This document shows, one piece after another, positions 1-14,710 of a stretch of DNA of 64,000 nucleotides; the first letter of the stretch is position 1; each line of letters opens with the position of its first letter. The notes under the pieces were generated by a model. That model worked only from the letters and a program-made list of their open reading frames with translations, was not told the origin of the DNA and searched no databases. The translations under genes were made by a program, and so were the position numbers. Origin of the DNA: Sporosarcina ureilytica (GTDB taxonomy: Bacteria; Bacillota; Bacilli; Bacillales_A; Planococcaceae); the NCBI RefSeq assembly GCF_001753205.1, contig NZ_CP017560.1, positions 3,224,001 through 3,288,000 on the forward strand, read 5' to 3'.

Positions 1-128
1 TAGTATTTGCGATATTTTATTTGGTAGGATATGACACAAAAAAGTATACGAAATAAATTGTTTCAATTATGATGTTGAATCATTTTATACACAGTGCTCG
101 TTACAAAAGAAGAAGGGAATCATTCATA

Positions 129-1430
129 TTAGTTGGAAAGTGTGAACTTTTTTCCTTCTTTTACTTCTGAAGAAACACGTTCAATTTCTGCGCCAAGTGC
201 TTCTAATTTTTGATGGAAATTAACGTAACCGCGATCTAAGTGCGATAATTCTGTTACACGCGTTACACCTTCTGCAGCTAATCCAGCAAGAATTAACGCG
301 GCAGCAGCACGAAGATCCGTTGCAGCTACTTCAGCACCTTGTAATTTTGATGGACCTTCTAATACAACAGAACGACCTTCAATTTTCACATTGCCGTTCA
401 TGCGGCGGAATTCTTCCACGTGCATAAAACGGTTTTCGAAAACTGTTTCAGTAATCACACCTGTGCCAGTTGCCGTTAACATGAGCGCCATCATTTGTGA
501 TTGCATATCTGTTGGGAAACCTGGATGCGGCATCGTTTTTAAGTCGACAGATTTAAGTGGGTATTCCGCGTAAACACGAACACCTTCATCAACTTCAACA
601 ATATTAACGCCCATTTCACCCATTTTTGAAATGAGTGCAGCGTTATGCTCAGGAACTGCGTTTTCAATGATGATGTCTCCGCCTGTAATTGCAGCTGCCA
701 CCATGAAAGTTCCTGTTTCGATACGGTCAGGTATAATGTGGTGTGTCGTACCATATAGTTTAGATACACCTTCTATACGAATTGAGTCTGTTCCAGCACC
801 GACGACTTTTCCGCCCATTTCGTTAATAAAGTTTGCTAAGTTTACAATTTCAGGCTCTTTTGCTGCGTTTTCAATAATTGTTGTGCCTTTCGCAAGCGCC
901 GCTGCTGTCATAATGTTTTCCGTTGCACCAACACTTGGGAAATCTAAATAAATTTTCGCACCTTTTAGACCATTTTCAGCTTTTGCTTCTACAAAACCGT
1001 GCCCGAATGTAATTTCGGCGCCCATTGCTTCGAACCCTTTTAAATGTTGGTCAATCGGACGAGAACCAATTGCACATCCACCCGGTAAAGCAACTCGTGC
1101 AAAACCGTTACGTGCAAGTAGTGGTCCCATTACAAGAATTGACGCTCTCATTTTACGTACATATTCAAATTGTGCCTCGCTAAACAGCGTGTCTTCTGAA
1201 TCGATTGTCACTTCATTATTGTCTGCATCTGCTTCTACTTTAGCATTTAAACTTTTCAATACTGCGCTAATTGTGTTTACATCTGAAAGGTTTGGTACGT
1301 CGCGAATTACGTTCTTTCCTTCAGAAGCTAGTAAAGCGGCTGCCAATACCGGCAACACAGCGTTTTTTGCCCCTTCAACGCGGACATTACCCGAAAGCTT
1401 ACGCCCGCCCTTAATAATAATTTTATCCAT
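129..1430 (-). CDS. murA: UDP-N-acetylglucosamine 1-carboxyvinyltransferase (MurA, MurAA type)
   Basis: First committed step of peptidoglycan synthesis: transfers enolpyruvate from PEP to UDP-GlcNAc in the cytoplasm. The 433-aa length is normal. The N-terminal [21 protein letters not shown] block binds substrate. The catalytic Cys lies in the loop [14 protein letters not shown] (about residue 117), so the enzyme should be active and fosfomycin-sensitive. The ATG start has a GGAGGGACT ribosome site. It lies downstream of the atp operon and ywzB, as murAA does in B. subtilis. A second paralogue of the MurAB type sits at 27.9-29.2 kb. Confidence 0.95.
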   Translation of the reverse strand: MDKIIIKGGRKLSGNVRVEGAKNAVLPVLAAALLASEGKNVIRDVPNLSDVNTISAVLKSLNAKVEADADNNEVTIDSEDTLFSEAQFEYVRKMRASILVMGPLLARNGFARVALPGGCAIGSRPIDQHLKGFEAMGAEITFGHGFVEAKAENGLKGAKIYLDFPSVGATENIMTAAALAKGTTIIENAAKEPEIVNLANFINEMGGKVVGAGTDSIRIEGVSKLYGTTHHIIPDRIETGTFMVAAAITGGDIIIENAVPEHNAALISKMGEMGVNIVEVDEGVRVYAEYPLKSVDLKTMPHPGFPTDMQSQMMALMLTATGTGVITETVFENRFMHVEEFRRMNGNVKIEGRSVVLEGPSKLQGAEVAATDLRAAAALILAGLAAEGVTRVTELSHLDRGYVNFHQKLEALGAEIERVSSEVKEGKKFTLSN

Positions 1431-1839
1431 TTCATAGTCCCTCCGACTCTAAGTTGTAACTCCATAATGTATATTTAAATGTGCATTTAAGTTGATTTTC
1501 TTTTTTCCAAATCTCTCTTATTGTACAGCTTTTTTACACACTTCACAAGAATTTTTAGACCTATGTTCGACTTACGAAAGATGTACTATATGGTATGTAT
1601 TCTTTTAGCAATTCGTGTCAATATTCGTCATTCTTGCACGGTTTGTACTGTTTATTCCCTATAGGATTAACAGTAAACTTTATTTGGCCGGTTACCTGTC
1701 ATCGCCACGTGTATAGTTCCTACATAATTGCCCATTATACATGTGGCGATAACAAGTAATGCCCACAGACTGTACTTATTCATATCAATATATTTCATTT
1801 GAAGAAAAAGCGTTCAAAAAAATGAACAATCTCTTTCAT
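1431..1839. other. intergenic region with a long hairpin, no gene seen
   Basis: No convincing coding sequence on either strand. The main structure is an inverted repeat: the 19-nt arm at 1697-1715 pairs with 1736-1754 with one to two mismatches, around a 20-nt loop. There is no T-run beside it, so it is not a simple intrinsic terminator. It lies between ywzB and murA, both on minus. Confidence 0.6.
1697..1754. repeat. 19-bp inverted repeat hairpin between ywzB and murA
   Basis: Arms TGTCATCGCCACGTGTATA and TATACATGTGGCGATAACA are near-perfect complements. No poly-T follows on either strand. It could be a leader structure for murA, an mRNA 3' stabilising hairpin for ywzB, or a protein site. 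Confidence 0.6.
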
Positions 1840-2076
1840 TTATTGAAAAAGCGTTGGCAACCTTCCTGACCAATAGGATATCTCAAGAAAGAAATTTGAT
1901 ACGCTCCAACCCATCATAATACTTAAAAAAATAAATAATATTTGTGCTTGAAATACTCGGTGCTTACGTATAATTTTTTCTGGCATAATTGCTTGTAATG
2001 CATAAAAAGAAACGCCAATAAAAAAAATGTGTGAAAAAATCGCTAACAACGGTTGAAACCCAAACATACTGCTCAT
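1840..2076 (-). CDS. ywzB: DUF1146 small membrane protein (YwzB family)
   Basis: A 78-aa protein with two hydrophobic segments (about residues 8-28 and 45-65) joined by a basic loop containing KIIRKHRVFQAQ, then a short tail ending GRLPTLFQ. Length, pattern and position between atpC and murA match YwzB (DUF1146) of B. subtilis, whose function is unknown. The start ATG follows AAGGTGGTAA by about 8 nt. It is separated from atpC by an intrinsic terminator, so it probably has its own promoter. Confidence 0.8.
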   Translation of the reverse strand: MSSMFGFQPLLAIFSHIFFIGVSFYALQAIMPEKIIRKHRVFQAQILFIFLSIMMGWSVSNFFLEISYWSGRLPTLFQ

Positions 2077-2167
2077 TCATTTACCACCTTCAACCTTTTT
2101 TAAACAAAGAAGTGCTCGTTTTTCAAAAACATATCATCACTTCATAGGACATGAATTTTTTCTCTTC

Positions 2168-2205
2168 AAAAAAACGGACAGAAGATGATATGCTCCCCTG
2201 TCCGT
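2168..2205 (-). terminator. intrinsic terminator of the atp operon
   Basis: On the minus strand a perfect 8-bp stem ACGGACAG/CTGTCCGT (2198-2205 with 2174-2181) is followed directly by seven T. It lies about 85 nt past the atpC stop. Confidence 0.88.
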
Positions 2206-2289
2206 AAGAATGAATTGTATCATCATGCAATCGCATGACCCCGACACTTTAACTTTAATTAGCTAAGGAAATGCGCCCTGCTAAATGAG

Positions 2290-2694
2290 TTAAAAATTAC
2301 CTTCGCCTACTCTAATCCTGTTGATCGCACGTTGCAATTCTAGTTCAGCGAGACGCAATTCTTTAGCGTCTTTCTCTGATTGCAATTTTGCCTTCGCTCG
2401 GCTCTCTGCTATTTTAGCACGCGCTAAATCAATCGTATCAGCAGTCTCTGCAGCCGCCGCAAGAACAGTGACAACTTCTGGACGAACTTCGATGAAACCG
2501 CCGTGAACTGCGACAACTTCAGTTGAGTTACCTTTATTCACACGAAGCCCACCGATTTTAAGCGGTGCAACCATCGCGATATGATCGGGAAGAATACCGA
2601 GTTCTCCAGCTTCAGTCGTTGCGATAACCATATCCGCTTCAGTTTCAAGAACAGGGCCGTCGGGAGTGACGATATTGACTTGTAATGTCTTCAT
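2290..2694 (-). CDS. atpC: F1F0 ATP synthase epsilon subunit
   Basis: Central-stalk subunit of F1 that couples rotation and inhibits ATP hydrolysis. The 134-aa length is typical. The N-terminal beta-sandwich begins MKTLQVNIVTPDG and contains GELGILPDHIAMVAPLKIG. The C-terminal alpha-helical hairpin (about residues 88-130) is rich in Ala, Glu and Arg. Last gene of the operon, 123 nt after atpD, with a strong hairpin in the gap and a terminator beyond it. Confidence 0.97.
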   Translation of the reverse strand: MKTLQVNIVTPDGPVLETEADMVIATTEAGELGILPDHIAMVAPLKIGGLRVNKGNSTEVVAVHGGFIEVRPEVVTVLAAAAETADTIDLARAKIAESRAKAKLQSEKDAKELRLAELELQRAINRIRVGEGNF

Positions 2695-2720
2695 ATAATT
2701 TTCCCCTCCTGGTCCCTTCT

Positions 2721-2789
2721 AATCAAATAGGCTTCGGCAGTTTGAAATGCTTTGTCGCTTTCCACACCGCCCGAAGCTTTTATTTGATT
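2721..2789. repeat. long hairpin in the atpD-atpC gap
   Basis: The arm 2721-2737 (AATCAAATAGGCTTCGG) pairs with 2771-2789 (CCGAAGCTTTTATTTGATT) except for a small bulge. There is no T-run, and it lies inside the operon. It could tune the atpC/atpD ratio or mark an mRNA processing point. Confidence 0.6.
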
Positions 2790-2817
2790 CGGCAGGGATT
2801 GAGTCCTGCTGGCTAAG

Positions 2818-4263
<1,446 letters not shown>

Positions 4264-4315
4264 TTAAATCCTTCGTTAAAAGAACTTTTTTATTCATAAT
4301 GGGGGGCGTCTCGTA

Positions 4316-5176
<861 letters not shown>

Positions 5177-5309
5177 TTATTCACCACCTTTTTTGTTTTA
5201 GAATAAACAATATGTTTCGAACTGATTAACTTGATTCAGAAGGGAGACTGAACTCCCTCCAATCGCCACTACTAAAAATGAGTATTACTTAGAGTTGGAA
5301 CCTGTAAGA

Positions 5310-6839
<1,530 letters not shown>

Positions 6840-6845
6840 TCAAAT

Positions 6846-8507
<1,662 letters not shown>

Positions 8508-8520
8508 TTATATATGTTGA

Positions 8521-9231
<711 letters not shown>

Positions 9232-9348
9232 TCATTCACCTCCCTCATTCATTCGGAATTCGACTTTTCAATATATAGTAAGATTTCATTTCAATCATTT
9301 TAATGTAATGCATTATTTGAAAGCTTTTATCCTTACTTTGAAAAATCT

Positions 9349-9726
9349 TTACTGCTGTCTTACGTGGTAAATGATCCGCTCAACTACTAGAAGAGCATAC
9401 GGAATGGCAAAGCCAATTACCGTACCGATCAGGTCGAACTGCTCCGGCATCGCAGTTGCAATTGCCGCTGCCGCAATACCAGATGCGAAACGCAACGCAC
9501 TTCCAATTGAAATCCGTCTTTTCCCCTCCACGAACGCACGTTCAAATTGCTTTGATTTGCGAACGAGTATCCAGAAATTATACAAGCCAAACAATGTCCC
9601 TAAAATAAGTCCAGCAAAAACTGTATTCCATTCAGTAAACCCCCAACCGAGGACGAATAAAGCAAGAATAAAATAGGTTGCTCTACGCTGTCTACTATGA
9701 ATTTCCTGCAAATTTTGCATAATCAT
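9349..9726 (-). CDS. atpI: ATP synthase subunit I
   Basis: 125-aa membrane protein with four hydrophobic segments, the first structural gene of the atp operon. AtpI assists c-ring assembly or Mg2+ uptake in other species and is poorly conserved in sequence, so the call rests on size, topology and position before atpB. The ATG at 9726 follows AGGAGAATCC. Confidence 0.9.
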   Translation of the reverse strand: MIMQNLQEIHSRQRRATYFILALFVLGWGFTEWNTVFAGLILGTLFGLYNFWILVRKSKQFERAFVEGKRRISIGSALRFASGIAAAAIATAMPEQFDLIGTVIGFAIPYALLVVERIIYHVRQQ

Positions 9727-9788
9727 GGATTCTCCTGCTTCTCATTTCTGGATTTGGGTAAAGCATTAACTTCAAGGATGTACGGGGT

Positions 9789-9846
9789 GGTTCCCGCTTC
9801 GCTGTCCAGCCTTATAACCAGCGAAGACTCCGAAAAAGGTGGAACC
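9789..9846 (-). promoter_or_regulatory. structured hairpin in the atp operon 5' leader
   Basis: Outer arms GGTTCC/GGAACC (9789-9794 with 9841-9846) enclose an inner 8-bp stem CTTCGCTG/CAGCGAAG (9797-9804 with 9819-9826). It sits about 60 nt upstream of the atpI start and downstream of the predicted promoter. There is no T-run, so it is not a terminator. Confidence 0.5.
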
Positions 9847-10002
9847 TGTTTAAGTTGCGAATGGACGGCCGTTTTTGATATGTATAATAGGCTTAAAAAA
9901 CCCTATCCACATCAAGCGTTCGGTGAAATAATAAGTCTTCTATGCAACGAATTTCTTTTGAAGTTTCATATGCATGGAACACTATCATTGTTACCCTTTG
10001 TA

Positions 10003-10031
10003 ATCATACAGTAGGCGAAAAATGATGTCAA
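10003..10031 (-). promoter_or_regulatory. sigma-A promoter of the atp operon
   Basis: On the minus strand TTGACA (10026-10031), a 17-nt spacer, then TATGAT (10003-10008). Both boxes are at or near consensus. Transcription would begin near 9996, leaving an untranslated leader of about 270 nt before atpI. Confidence 0.8.
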
Positions 10032-10194
10032 TTGATTCCCGGCTTTTTTTTCTTATTCGTCGGTTTTTGTCAAACATCCGACAAAAATCAAATTGAATGT
10101 CTCATAGCGTATCCATTTAATTACTCTTTTATACAATTTAATACAATTCGGCACTTCTTATTAAACCGAACGTTATTTTTTGTTTGAATAATCA

Positions 10195-10239
10195 GTGAAC
10201 CAATCAAACAACGATGTGTTCGATTGGTTCACTTTTTTT
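10195..10239. terminator. 11-bp hairpin downstream of wecB
   Basis: Perfect stem GTGAACCAATC/GATTGGTTCAC (10195-10205 with 10222-10232). The T-run (10233-10239) is on the plus strand, although the gene it follows (wecB) is on minus, where the downstream bases are only moderately T-rich. It probably still ends wecB transcripts; the polarity is unclear. Confidence 0.5.
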
Positions 10240-10262
10240 CCTATTACATTCACAAGTTGTTT

Positions 10263-11387
10263 TTAAGGTCGTGTAGACGATAGATACTCTTTTAAGGCTT
10301 TTACAATTCGTTCGGATGCATGTCCATCGCCGTATGGATTTGAAGCTTGGGCCATTTTATTGTAAGCATCCTCGTTCATAAGTAGTTCGTCCGTTAAAGA
10401 GAAGATAACCTCTTCGTCTGTTCCCGCTAGTTTTAGCGTTCCCGCCTCGATTCCTTCTGGGCGTTCTGTCGTATCGCGCAGAACAATGACTGGTTTACCT
10501 AGAGATGGCGCTTCTTCTTGGATGCCGCCTGAGTCTGTCAAGATAATATGAGATGCTGCCGCAAAGTTATGAAAATCGACCACTTCCAATGGTTCAATGA
10601 GATGAACGCGGTGATTATCACCTAATATTTCATTCGCAAGTTCGCGCACAACCGGATTCATATGTACTGGATACACCACTTGAATATCATCATGTTTCTC
10701 AAGCAATCTGTTAATCGCATTAAACATATTACGCATTGGTTCGCCAAGGTTTTCACGGCGATGTGCTGTTAATAAAATTAACTTGTCACTACCCAATTCT
10801 TCTAAAACTGGGTGGGAATATTCTTCGCGGACCGTTGTATGAAGTGCGTCAATAGCTGTGTTACCTGTAATATAAATCGTGTCTTTGTCTTTTCCTTCAT
10901 TCAATAAGTTCTGTGCTGATTTATCAGTCGGTGAAAAATGAAGGTCTGCAATGACACCTGTTAATTGGCGATTCATCTCTTCAGGATATGGTGAGTATTT
11001 ATCCCAAGTACGTAGGCCGGCCTCGACGTGACCAACTGCAACTTTATTATAAAATGCAGCCAGGCTTCCGATAAACGTTGTAGCTGTGTCGCCGTGCACA
11101 AGCACAATATCAGGCTGTGCGTCTTTCATAATCTTATCGAGTCCTTCAAGCCCTCTCGTTGCAACGTCGATTAAAGTTTGCCTGTCTTTCATAATATTTA
11201 AATCGTAGTCTGGCTTGATGTCGAATGTTGCGAGCACTTGGTCAAGCATTTCACGATGCTGGGCAGTAACCGTTACAATCGATTCAATGTCGTCACTATG
11301 CTTGTTTAACTCAAGTACGAGTGGTGCCATTTTAATCGCTTCTGGTCGAGTGCCAAATATCGTCATTACTTTCCACTTTTTTGACAA
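10263..11387 (-). CDS. wecB: UDP-N-acetylglucosamine 2-epimerase (non-hydrolysing)
   Basis: Interconverts UDP-GlcNAc and UDP-ManNAc for teichoic acid linkage units or surface polysaccharide (MnaA of B. subtilis). 374 aa. The N-terminal IFGTRPEAIKMAPL, GHVEAGLRTWDKYSPYPEEM and SGGIQEEAPSLGKPV are family hallmarks. The start is TTG at 11387 with AGGAGAG six bases upstream. It follows upp by 14 nt, as in B. subtilis. Confidence 0.95.
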   Translation of the reverse strand: MSKKWKVMTIFGTRPEAIKMAPLVLELNKHSDDIESIVTVTAQHREMLDQVLATFDIKPDYDLNIMKDRQTLIDVATRGLEGLDKIMKDAQPDIVLVHGDTATTFIGSLAAFYNKVAVGHVEAGLRTWDKYSPYPEEMNRQLTGVIADLHFSPTDKSAQNLLNEGKDKDTIYITGNTAIDALHTTVREEYSHPVLEELGSDKLILLTAHRRENLGEPMRNMFNAINRLLEKHDDIQVVYPVHMNPVVRELANEILGDNHRVHLIEPLEVVDFHNFAAASHIILTDSGGIQEEAPSLGKPVIVLRDTTERPEGIEAGTLKLAGTDEEVIFSLTDELLMNEDAYNKMAQASNPYGDGHASERIVKALKEYLSSTRP

Positions 11388-11401
11388 TGCTATCTCTCCT
11401 C

Positions 11402-12031
11402 TTATTTAGTTCCAAACAGTCTATCGCCTGCGTCACCAAGGCCTGGAACGATATAGCCATTTTCATCAAGCTTTTCATCAAGTGCAGCAATATAAATATC
11501 CACGTCCGGATGAGCATCTGTCATTGCTTTTACCCCTTCTGGTGCCGCAATTAAACACATAAAACGGATACTCTTCGCACCGCGTTTTTTCAAAGAATTC
11601 ACAGCTTCAATTGCTGAGCCGCCCGTTGCAAGCATAGGGTCAACTAGGATTAAATCACGCTCTGAAACGTCTTTCGGCAATTTCACATAGTATTCGACAG
11701 GCTCAAACGTCTCTGGATCACGATACAGCCCGACGTGACCGACTTTCGCCGCTGGAATTAAGTTTAGAATTCCTTCTACCATGCCGAGTCCAGCACGTAA
11801 AATCGGAATAATCCCTAGTTTTTTCCCCGCAAGAACATCGGACGTTCCTTTACCGATTGGTGTCTCAATTTCTTTTTCAGTTAACGGCAAGTCGCGTGTA
11901 ATCTCATAAGCCATTAATGTTGCAACTTCATCAACCAGTTCACGAAACTCTTTCGTTCCTGTATTTATATCACGTATGTAAGTCAATTTGTGTTGAATTA
12001 ATGGGTGGTCTAGCACTTGAATTTTTGGCAT
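11402..12031 (-). CDS. upp: uracil phosphoribosyltransferase
   Basis: Pyrimidine salvage: uracil + PRPP to UMP. 209 aa with the PRPP-binding loop [10 protein letters not shown] near residue 131 and a C-terminal uracil-binding region ending [13 protein letters not shown]. The start is the ATG at 12031 ([12 protein letters not shown]), which sits 9 nt from AAGGAG. An ATG two codons earlier is too close to the ribosome site. Confidence 0.96.
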   Translation of the reverse strand: MPKIQVLDHPLIQHKLTYIRDINTGTKEFRELVDEVATLMAYEITRDLPLTEKEIETPIGKGTSDVLAGKKLGIIPILRAGLGMVEGILNLIPAAKVGHVGLYRDPETFEPVEYYVKLPKDVSERDLILVDPMLATGGSAIEAVNSLKKRGAKSIRFMCLIAAPEGVKAMTDAHPDVDIYIAALDEKLDENGYIVPGLGDAGDRLFGTK

Positions 12032-12351
12032 ATTCATTCACTCCTTTTAAAATATCCAGTTTAGTATAGCAGAATGAAATTATTCTAGCACTAAAGATTA
12101 TAAACTGTTTTAAATAAATTACTTAAACTGGTTTCATTTAGCACAATATCAACCCGCTCTTCATTGCGTTCTCACAAGGTTTTCCACGCATACGATTCCT
12201 ACTGGAAAAGCCGTGACGAAGTACGGGGTTCACATCCAAATAACGAGGTGTTTGAGAACACGTTCCCCAATTACTATTATGGCGATATAAGTTAGACTTT
12301 ATGAATCTGATTTACAAATAAATTGAAACGATAAAATGGATTGCCAAAGGT
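12032..12351. other. intergenic region with nested inverted repeats, no gene
   Basis: About 320 nt between the EAL-protein stop and upp. An outer pair CGTTCTCA/TGAGAACACG (about 12167 and 12251) encloses GGTTTTCCACG/TGGAAAAGCCGTG (about 12178 and 12203). No T-run marks a clear terminator. It may be a degraded mobile repeat or a 3' UTR fold. Confidence 0.4.
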
Positions 12352-14481
12352 TTATTCAAGCAATAAATCAACTTCATCGAGAGGCATTGGTTTATGGAAA
12401 TAATAACCTTGTCCAATTTTACAACCTAATGCTAACAAAGCGTCTACTTGATACGCCTCTTCAATTCCTTCCGCAACCGTTGCCAACTTTAAATTCGATG
12501 CCAGCTGAATAATTGTCGTGACAACTGCGTGCGTATCTTGATCGGAAATTGCATTTATGAAGCTTCGATCAATTTTAAGCTCACTTACTTGAAGTTGCGG
12601 CAAATAGCTGAGTGAAGAATAACCTACGCCGAAATCATCAATCGACACTTCAAAACCTGCATCATGTAATTCTCTAAAAACATGCTTTGCATTTGTAAAG
12701 TCAACAAGTCCAATACTTTCCGTCATTTCAAGCCTCAAATAACGCGGCGCAATCTCGTACTCTGCCGAGAGCCGCTGGAGCATTCGGACAAATGACGTAT
12801 GAAAGAAGTGATCTACCGAAACGTTTACGGCTACTTGATACATTTTCTTTCCTGAGCGCTGACGATTAGAAAGCCAGTTGAACACTTGTTTGAAAATAAC
12901 CTTTTCCAAATCGATTATCTTGCCAACTCTTTCTGCAAGCGGAATAAAATCATTTGGCGGTACATGACCAAGTTCCTTTGAATACCAACGTGCCAATGCT
13001 TCAAATCCGATAATTTCTCCCGTCGTTAACTGTACTTTTGGTTGTAAGTGAATGTTAATTTCATTCGTTGCGATTGCTTTAAACAATTCATTCACAATGG
13101 TCATTTCCTTTACAGCTTCTTCATTTCTCAAATCTTTATAAAATGAAATCGCCAAGCCGTTTTTGCCATTTGCATTCGTTAATGCTGCGTCTGCTCGGCG
13201 TAGCATTTCGTCTGCATCAAAATCTTCTGTTGACAGCGCGAAACCGGCTTTTAAAGTAATAAACATTTCTCTTCCAGCCACTTTAAATGGTTCAGCCGTA
13301 ATACTTCGGAGTCGATACGCAAAGTCATCTACTTCTTTACTGTCCTTCAAATCATTGATAAAAGCTAGGGAGTCACTAGATACTCTTCCAACAATACTAT
13401 CTTTTCCTCTTCCTAGTTTTTTAATACGTTTTGCAAGTTGCACAAACAAATTATCCGCTTCGTCACGTCCATAAAGGTCAATAATCGTGATGTATTCTGC
13501 AGGTTGGATTGCTGCTACGAAATAATTGATATTTTCATCGTTTTTTTTATTTAAAATATGTATCATGCTATGCCTATTGGGTAAGTCAGTCGTAGAGTCA
13601 GAATAAGCCAGCCATTCAAGTTGGCGTTTTTGTTCGAAAAATGTTTTTGTCATTTGAATCGTTGGCAATAACTTCTTAAAATACTCGACAAGTTCTTCTG
13701 TTAATAAATGCTTTTCTTTTACGAATACGGTAAACAACTCAGTCACTTTTCCGTCCAAACTAAAAATTGGCAATGCCCAAACTTCCACGTAATCATGTTC
13801 ATGACTCGGTGGAAGTTCATTGATAAATACAGTGTTGTATTGTGAGAATGTCGGATCAAAGTCAACCTTATTTTCGATTCCTTTAATGAGCGAATCCGGT
13901 AGAGCAGTTGACTTCAGAACTGTCCATTCATTTTCCTCTTTTTCACATAAATACGCACCCCCACCGCCGTGCGGTATAAAAGCACTAATCGCTTCCCACA
14001 CAACTTGCAAAAGGTCTCCCAAGCTTTTCCCTTCATTAACACCTATAAACATACGTTCATGTAACTTAAGGATCGATTCATTTTTCTTCCGCGTTGACAC
14101 GTCGATAACAAATGATGTATTAAAAAGAACCTTTCCCTCTTCATTGAGGAGGGGTTGGATGACAAGTTCACTCCAAAACGGAGTCCCATCTTTTTTATAC
14201 TGTTGTAATTCCTCAATTACCGGATGGCCGTTTTGAAGTTGACGATCAATCTTTTGAATTAACGACAAATCTGTGCCTTCGCCATGTAGGAAACGTAAAT
14301 TTCTGCCTTGCACCTCTTCAAATGTGTAGCCGGTAATATTGGTAAATGCTTTATTTACAAATACGATTGCATCGTCATCAGCCGGATCAGTTACGATAAA
14401 CCCCATTTCAAAACGGCTTGCAAAACGAATAAGCCAATCTCGTAATCTTACTTTCTCCTCATCCTCCGATAAATAGTTCAT
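12352..14481 (-). CDS. PAS(LOV-like)-GAF-GGDEF-EAL protein, probable c-di-GMP phosphodiesterase
   Basis: 709 aa, apparently soluble. A PAS domain (about 20-135) closely follows LOV sequence (GRNLRFLHGEGTD, YKKDGTPFW), but the flavin-reactive Cys is Leu (residue 62, codon 14296-14298). A GAF-like region spans about 140-285. The GGDEF domain (about 288-445) has SSDSL in place of GGDEF, so cyclase activity is unlikely. The EAL domain (455-709) keeps FEALAR, NVSVDHF, EMTES, IDDFG, LKIDRSF, AEGIEE and GQGY, so c-di-GMP hydrolysis is expected. The start ATG at 14481 has AAAGGGGGAATG upstream. It is an insertion relative to the B. subtilis order. Confidence 0.9.
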   Translation of the reverse strand: MNYLSEDEEKVRLRDWLIRFASRFEMGFIVTDPADDDAIVFVNKAFTNITGYTFEEVQGRNLRFLHGEGTDLSLIQKIDRQLQNGHPVIEELQQYKKDGTPFWSELVIQPLLNEEGKVLFNTSFVIDVSTRKKNESILKLHERMFIGVNEGKSLGDLLQVVWEAISAFIPHGGGGAYLCEKEENEWTVLKSTALPDSLIKGIENKVDFDPTFSQYNTVFINELPPSHEHDYVEVWALPIFSLDGKVTELFTVFVKEKHLLTEELVEYFKKLLPTIQMTKTFFEQKRQLEWLAYSDSTTDLPNRHSMIHILNKKNDENINYFVAAIQPAEYITIIDLYGRDEADNLFVQLAKRIKKLGRGKDSIVGRVSSDSLAFINDLKDSKEVDDFAYRLRSITAEPFKVAGREMFITLKAGFALSTEDFDADEMLRRADAALTNANGKNGLAISFYKDLRNEEAVKEMTIVNELFKAIATNEINIHLQPKVQLTTGEIIGFEALARWYSKELGHVPPNDFIPLAERVGKIIDLEKVIFKQVFNWLSNRQRSGKKMYQVAVNVSVDHFFHTSFVRMLQRLSAEYEIAPRYLRLEMTESIGLVDFTNAKHVFRELHDAGFEVSIDDFGVGYSSLSYLPQLQVSELKIDRSFINAISDQDTHAVVTTIIQLASNLKLATVAEGIEEAYQVDALLALGCKIGQGYYFHKPMPLDEVDLLLE

Positions 14482-14529
14482 GGTTCTCATTCCCCCTTTA
14501 CTACGAAACAATTATTAAGTACTAGTATA

Positions 14530-14572
14530 AACAAAAAACAAGCCACTTTCACTAATAAATGGAAAGTGGCTT
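14530..14572 (-). terminator. intrinsic terminator after glyA
   Basis: Minus-strand stem AAGCCACTTTC/GAAAGTGGCTT (11 bp) followed by GTTTTTTG. It terminates the glyA transcript beyond a dispersed repeat. Confidence 0.85.
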
Positions 14573-14593
14573 ACTTTTAGGGTTTTGTTATAG

Positions 14594-14699
14594 CTAGCTT
14601 CAGGCGCCAACCTCTCAGGTCATAGGCAGCTCAACTATGTCGCAAAAACATCAAGTCGTTGGATTGCTTATGCCTGCCCGGGCTGAGCGGCGCCTGAAA
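14594..14699 (-). repeat. dispersed ~110-nt palindromic repeat, copy B (3' of glyA)
   Basis: Begins CTAGCTTCAGGCGCC and ends GGCGCCTGAA. The outer arm AGGCGCC pairs with GGCGCCT; inner arms include CATAGGCA with TGCTTATGCC and TCAAC with GTTGGA. It lies between the glyA stop and its terminator. Confidence 0.85.
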
Positions 14700-14710
14700 T
14701 TTTTGTTTTA

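Larger units (their letters stand above)
9727..10262. other. atp operon promoter and leader region, no gene
   Basis: No coding sequence could be supported on either strand. It holds the atp promoter (10003-10031), a structured leader of about 280 nt (hairpin 9789-9846) and, further upstream, a hairpin at 10195-10239 after wecB. Confidence 0.7.

Noticed and set aside
631..951. Plus-strand frames over murA and similar long antisense frames over icmF, btuC, acyl-CoA dehydrogenases and ywlC
   Set aside because: They mirror conserved genes on the other strand and have no start signals or recognisable product.
9697..10014. 105-codon plus-strand frame upstream of atpI; also a possible AtpZ gene on minus
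   Set aside because: The plus frame overlaps atpI and the atp promoter without a ribosome site. No minus-strand frame of AtpZ type could be read in the gap.
10195..10239. Terminator of a plus-strand gene
   Set aside because: The T-run favours the plus strand, but no plus-strand gene lies upstream; kept as a hairpin after wecB with uncertain polarity.
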